Below are positions 6,761 through 7,997 of a DNA stretch of 7,997 nucleotides, one piece after another (position 1 is the stretch's first letter; the number at the start of each line of letters is the position of its first letter). Below the pieces are notes generated by a model. It did no database searches. It was not told where the DNA came from and saw only the letters and a program-made list of their open reading frames with translations. Source of the DNA: an uncultured Eubacteriales bacterium (GTDB lineage Bacteria > Bacillota_A > Clostridia > Oscillospirales > Oscillospiraceae); the NCBI GenBank assembly GCA_949747935.1, contig CATKHE010000155.1, forward strand, positions 1 to 7,997, written 5' to 3'. The translations under genes and the position numbers were made by a program.

Positions 6761-7623
6761 CTGTCGTTTCTCCAAATCTTTTGTTTTTTTATTTCTTTCC
6801 AGCTTCCATCCAACACAGCTCTCTGCACCAGTGGAAGCCCAAAATAAACAATATTTTCCAGCAGCGGCCCGCGGCATCCGAAGTCCCCCAGCTGGAGCGC
6901 CGCCCCAATCAGCTCCAGCGAGCGGTCCATGGTCAGCTTCAATGCCCCATCGTCTCCTCCCGGCCCGTAGCGGGCAGTCACCGGATTATACCGTGAGGCC
7001 AGCTTGTCCTCTTCCAGATCGTCCCGGGCGTCGGCCAGATAAATCCAACGGCCCAGATGATACAGCAGCTGGCGCAGCACCCGTCCCCGCTCCCCTTCCG
7101 CAGGCGCAGCGGACTGGAGCAGACGGGCAAAGGTATCCGCTGTCCGGTCCAGGGAGGAACAGCCCTCCTGTTCCAAAACGGACAACTCCTCCAGACAGGT
7201 CCGGACGGTCCCGTCAAAATCGGGACGGCGGCGGGCCGCCTTTTGATAAGCCGGCCGCAGGAACAGGGACAGCACCCGGGCGGGCAGGCCGCCCCACATT
7301 CCATCGTCCCGGGCGGAATCCCGCAGCTTCCACCATGCCAATACTACACTCTCATCCGCCGCCTGTTCCAAGGCGGGGCTGTCGGGACACATGGACTTTT
7401 TCACCAGAGGGTTGGCGTGACACCGGCCCCGGCAGGGAAAAAAGCCTTCCTCCGACTCCCACAGCAGCAGGGCCAGAAAAGTGAAATCAAAGTTAAGAAA
7501 CATGGGGGCGATCAATCCATACCGCTGCCGCATGCAGCGGCACAGGCCGCAGTAGGTGGCCCGATACAGATCGAAATCCTTACATTTCAGCTCCGGCCGG
7601 AGGGGACGCACATAGCCGAACAT
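6757..7623 (-). CDS. DUF5685 family protein
   Basis: This looks like the clostridial DUF5685 family, for which I know no function. The 288-residue product has no signal peptide and is mostly helical. The N-terminal third begins [13 protein letters not shown] and has seven cysteines (14, 25, 28, 30, 64, 68, 79), including YCGLCRC and CRGRC, suggesting metal or Fe-S binding. The most conserved-looking stretch is [17 protein letters not shown] with RYNP just after it (about 191-214), rich in aspartates. The ATG at 7623 is the first in the frame and follows GAGGG by 8 nt. It lies 11 bp after the RseC-like gene and overlaps the J-domain gene by 4 nt. The coupling to a J-domain protein suggests joint function, possibly that the J protein delivers it to Hsp70 or vice versa; this is inference. 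Confidence 0.82.
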   Translation of the reverse strand: MFGYVRPLRPELKCKDFDLYRATYCGLCRCMRQRYGLIAPMFLNFDFTFLALLLWESEEGFFPCRGRCHANPLVKKSMCPDSPALEQAADESVVLAWWKLRDSARDDGMWGGLPARVLSLFLRPAYQKAARRRPDFDGTVRTCLEELSVLEQEGCSSLDRTADTFARLLQSAAPAEGERGRVLRQLLYHLGRWIYLADARDDLEEDKLASRYNPVTARYGPGGDDGALKLTMDRSLELIGAALQLGDFGCRGPLLENIVYFGLPLVQRAVLDGSWKEIKKQKIWRNDR

Positions 7624-7634
7624 CGCGCTTTCCC

Positions 7635-7997
7635 TCAGCGCAGCCGCTTCAAAATGGAAAACTCAGGGGCCTGACTGCGGGCAATGGCCCGGTTCATCAG
7701 AACCGAAGGGATAAACCCAGCCGCTAATCCCAGAAAAGCTGTCAGCATGGAAGCCAGCTCACCCAACCGCAACACATTCAGTCCCAGTGCGTAGCCCAAC
7801 CCCAGCCCAATACAGGGAACCAGGAACACTACCACCGAGGTACTGATATTCCGCCCGCCGGAGGGTTCCACCTCCACAAAGTCACCCGGCTTCGCTCCAA
7901 TGGCGTTGGAGGCCAGAGCCAGTATTTCCTGAGGCGGCTTAGCCGAACAGCCAGCGCAGGCGCCGTCGCAGTGCAGACCGCACTCCATCTGCCGCAG
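7635..7997 (-). CDS. RseC/MucC-like membrane protein, 5' end cut by window edge
   Basis: This resembles the SoxR-reducing system RseC family: a short N-terminal beta region, a cysteine cluster, then two membrane helices. The frame stays open to position 7997 (codons L-R-Q before the first visible ATG at 7988). Family members carry about 20-25 residues before the cysteines, so the true start is probably outside the window and ATG 7988 is internal. The visible part has C-x3-C-x3-C-x2-C (ECGLHCDGACAGC), then the GAKPGDFVEVE segment typical of the family. Two membrane spans follow: about 22 residues from ISTSVVVF and about 24 from ELASMLTAF. A basic tail (ILKRLR) ends it. In proteobacteria RseC acts with Rnf-type electron transfer; whether that holds here is unknown. 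DUF5685 follows after 11 bp. Confidence 0.85.
   Translation of the reverse strand: MRQMECGLHCDGACAGCSAKPPQEILALASNAIGAKPGDFVEVEPSGGRNISTSVVVFLVPCIGLGLGYALGLNVLRLGELASMLTAFLGLAAGFIPSVLMNRAIARSQAPEFSILKRLR

Noticed and set aside
6761..6877. 39-codon N-terminal extension of the J-domain gene
   Set aside because: It lies inside the DUF5685 gene, carries no J-domain similarity, and the internal ATG has a proper ATGA junction and ribosome site.

Overview
The window is a GC-rich stretch of a Gram-positive, clostridial-type chromosome. The gene content, the RemA-YicC-Gmk-RpoZ-PriA order, the frequent TTG starts, the strong GGAGG-type ribosome binding sites and the DUF5685/J-domain pair all point to Clostridia. 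The Oscillospiraceae (Flavonifractor/Intestinimonas-like) are my best guess, from protein flavour only. Every real gene lies on the minus strand, so transcription runs from high to low coordinates. Coding density is very high, and I see no mobile element, CRISPR array, tRNA or rRNA.

Upstream block (7997 down to 5638): a 5'-truncated RseC/MucC-like membrane protein, a DUF5685 protein, a J-domain protein with a TPR-like middle and a cysteine-rich tail, and a six-helix membrane protein of unknown function. The spacings are 11 bp, a 4-nt ATGA overlap and 1 bp, so these four genes look like one transcription unit. None has a well-established role in this lineage. Three of the four carry cysteine clusters.

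A 173-bp spacer (5465-5637) separates this block from the next. It holds candidate promoter elements and no convincing terminator.

Downstream block (5464 down to 1): yicC/yloC, remA, gmk, rpoZ, priA, def and the first 110 codons of fmt. This is the classic Firmicute housekeeping operon. It joins RNA turnover (YicC), a matrix/osmolyte regulator (RemA), GMP phosphorylation (Gmk), the RNA polymerase omega subunit, replication restart (PriA) and the formyl-methionine cycle (Fmt adds formyl to initiator Met-tRNA; Def removes it from new proteins). Junctions are tight: 11 bp, ATGA, 81 bp, 105 bp, 17 bp and ATGA.

Two features stand out in this block. The coaBC gene, which sits between rpoZ and priA in Bacillus, is absent. 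The rpoZ-priA gap instead holds a compact 78-bp GC-rich element of nested inverted repeats with terminal complementarity. It may be a small palindromic repeat or a structured RNA. It is the least explained piece of non-coding DNA here. The other candidate for something undescribed is the cysteine-rich RseC-DUF5685-J-protein-membrane protein cluster.
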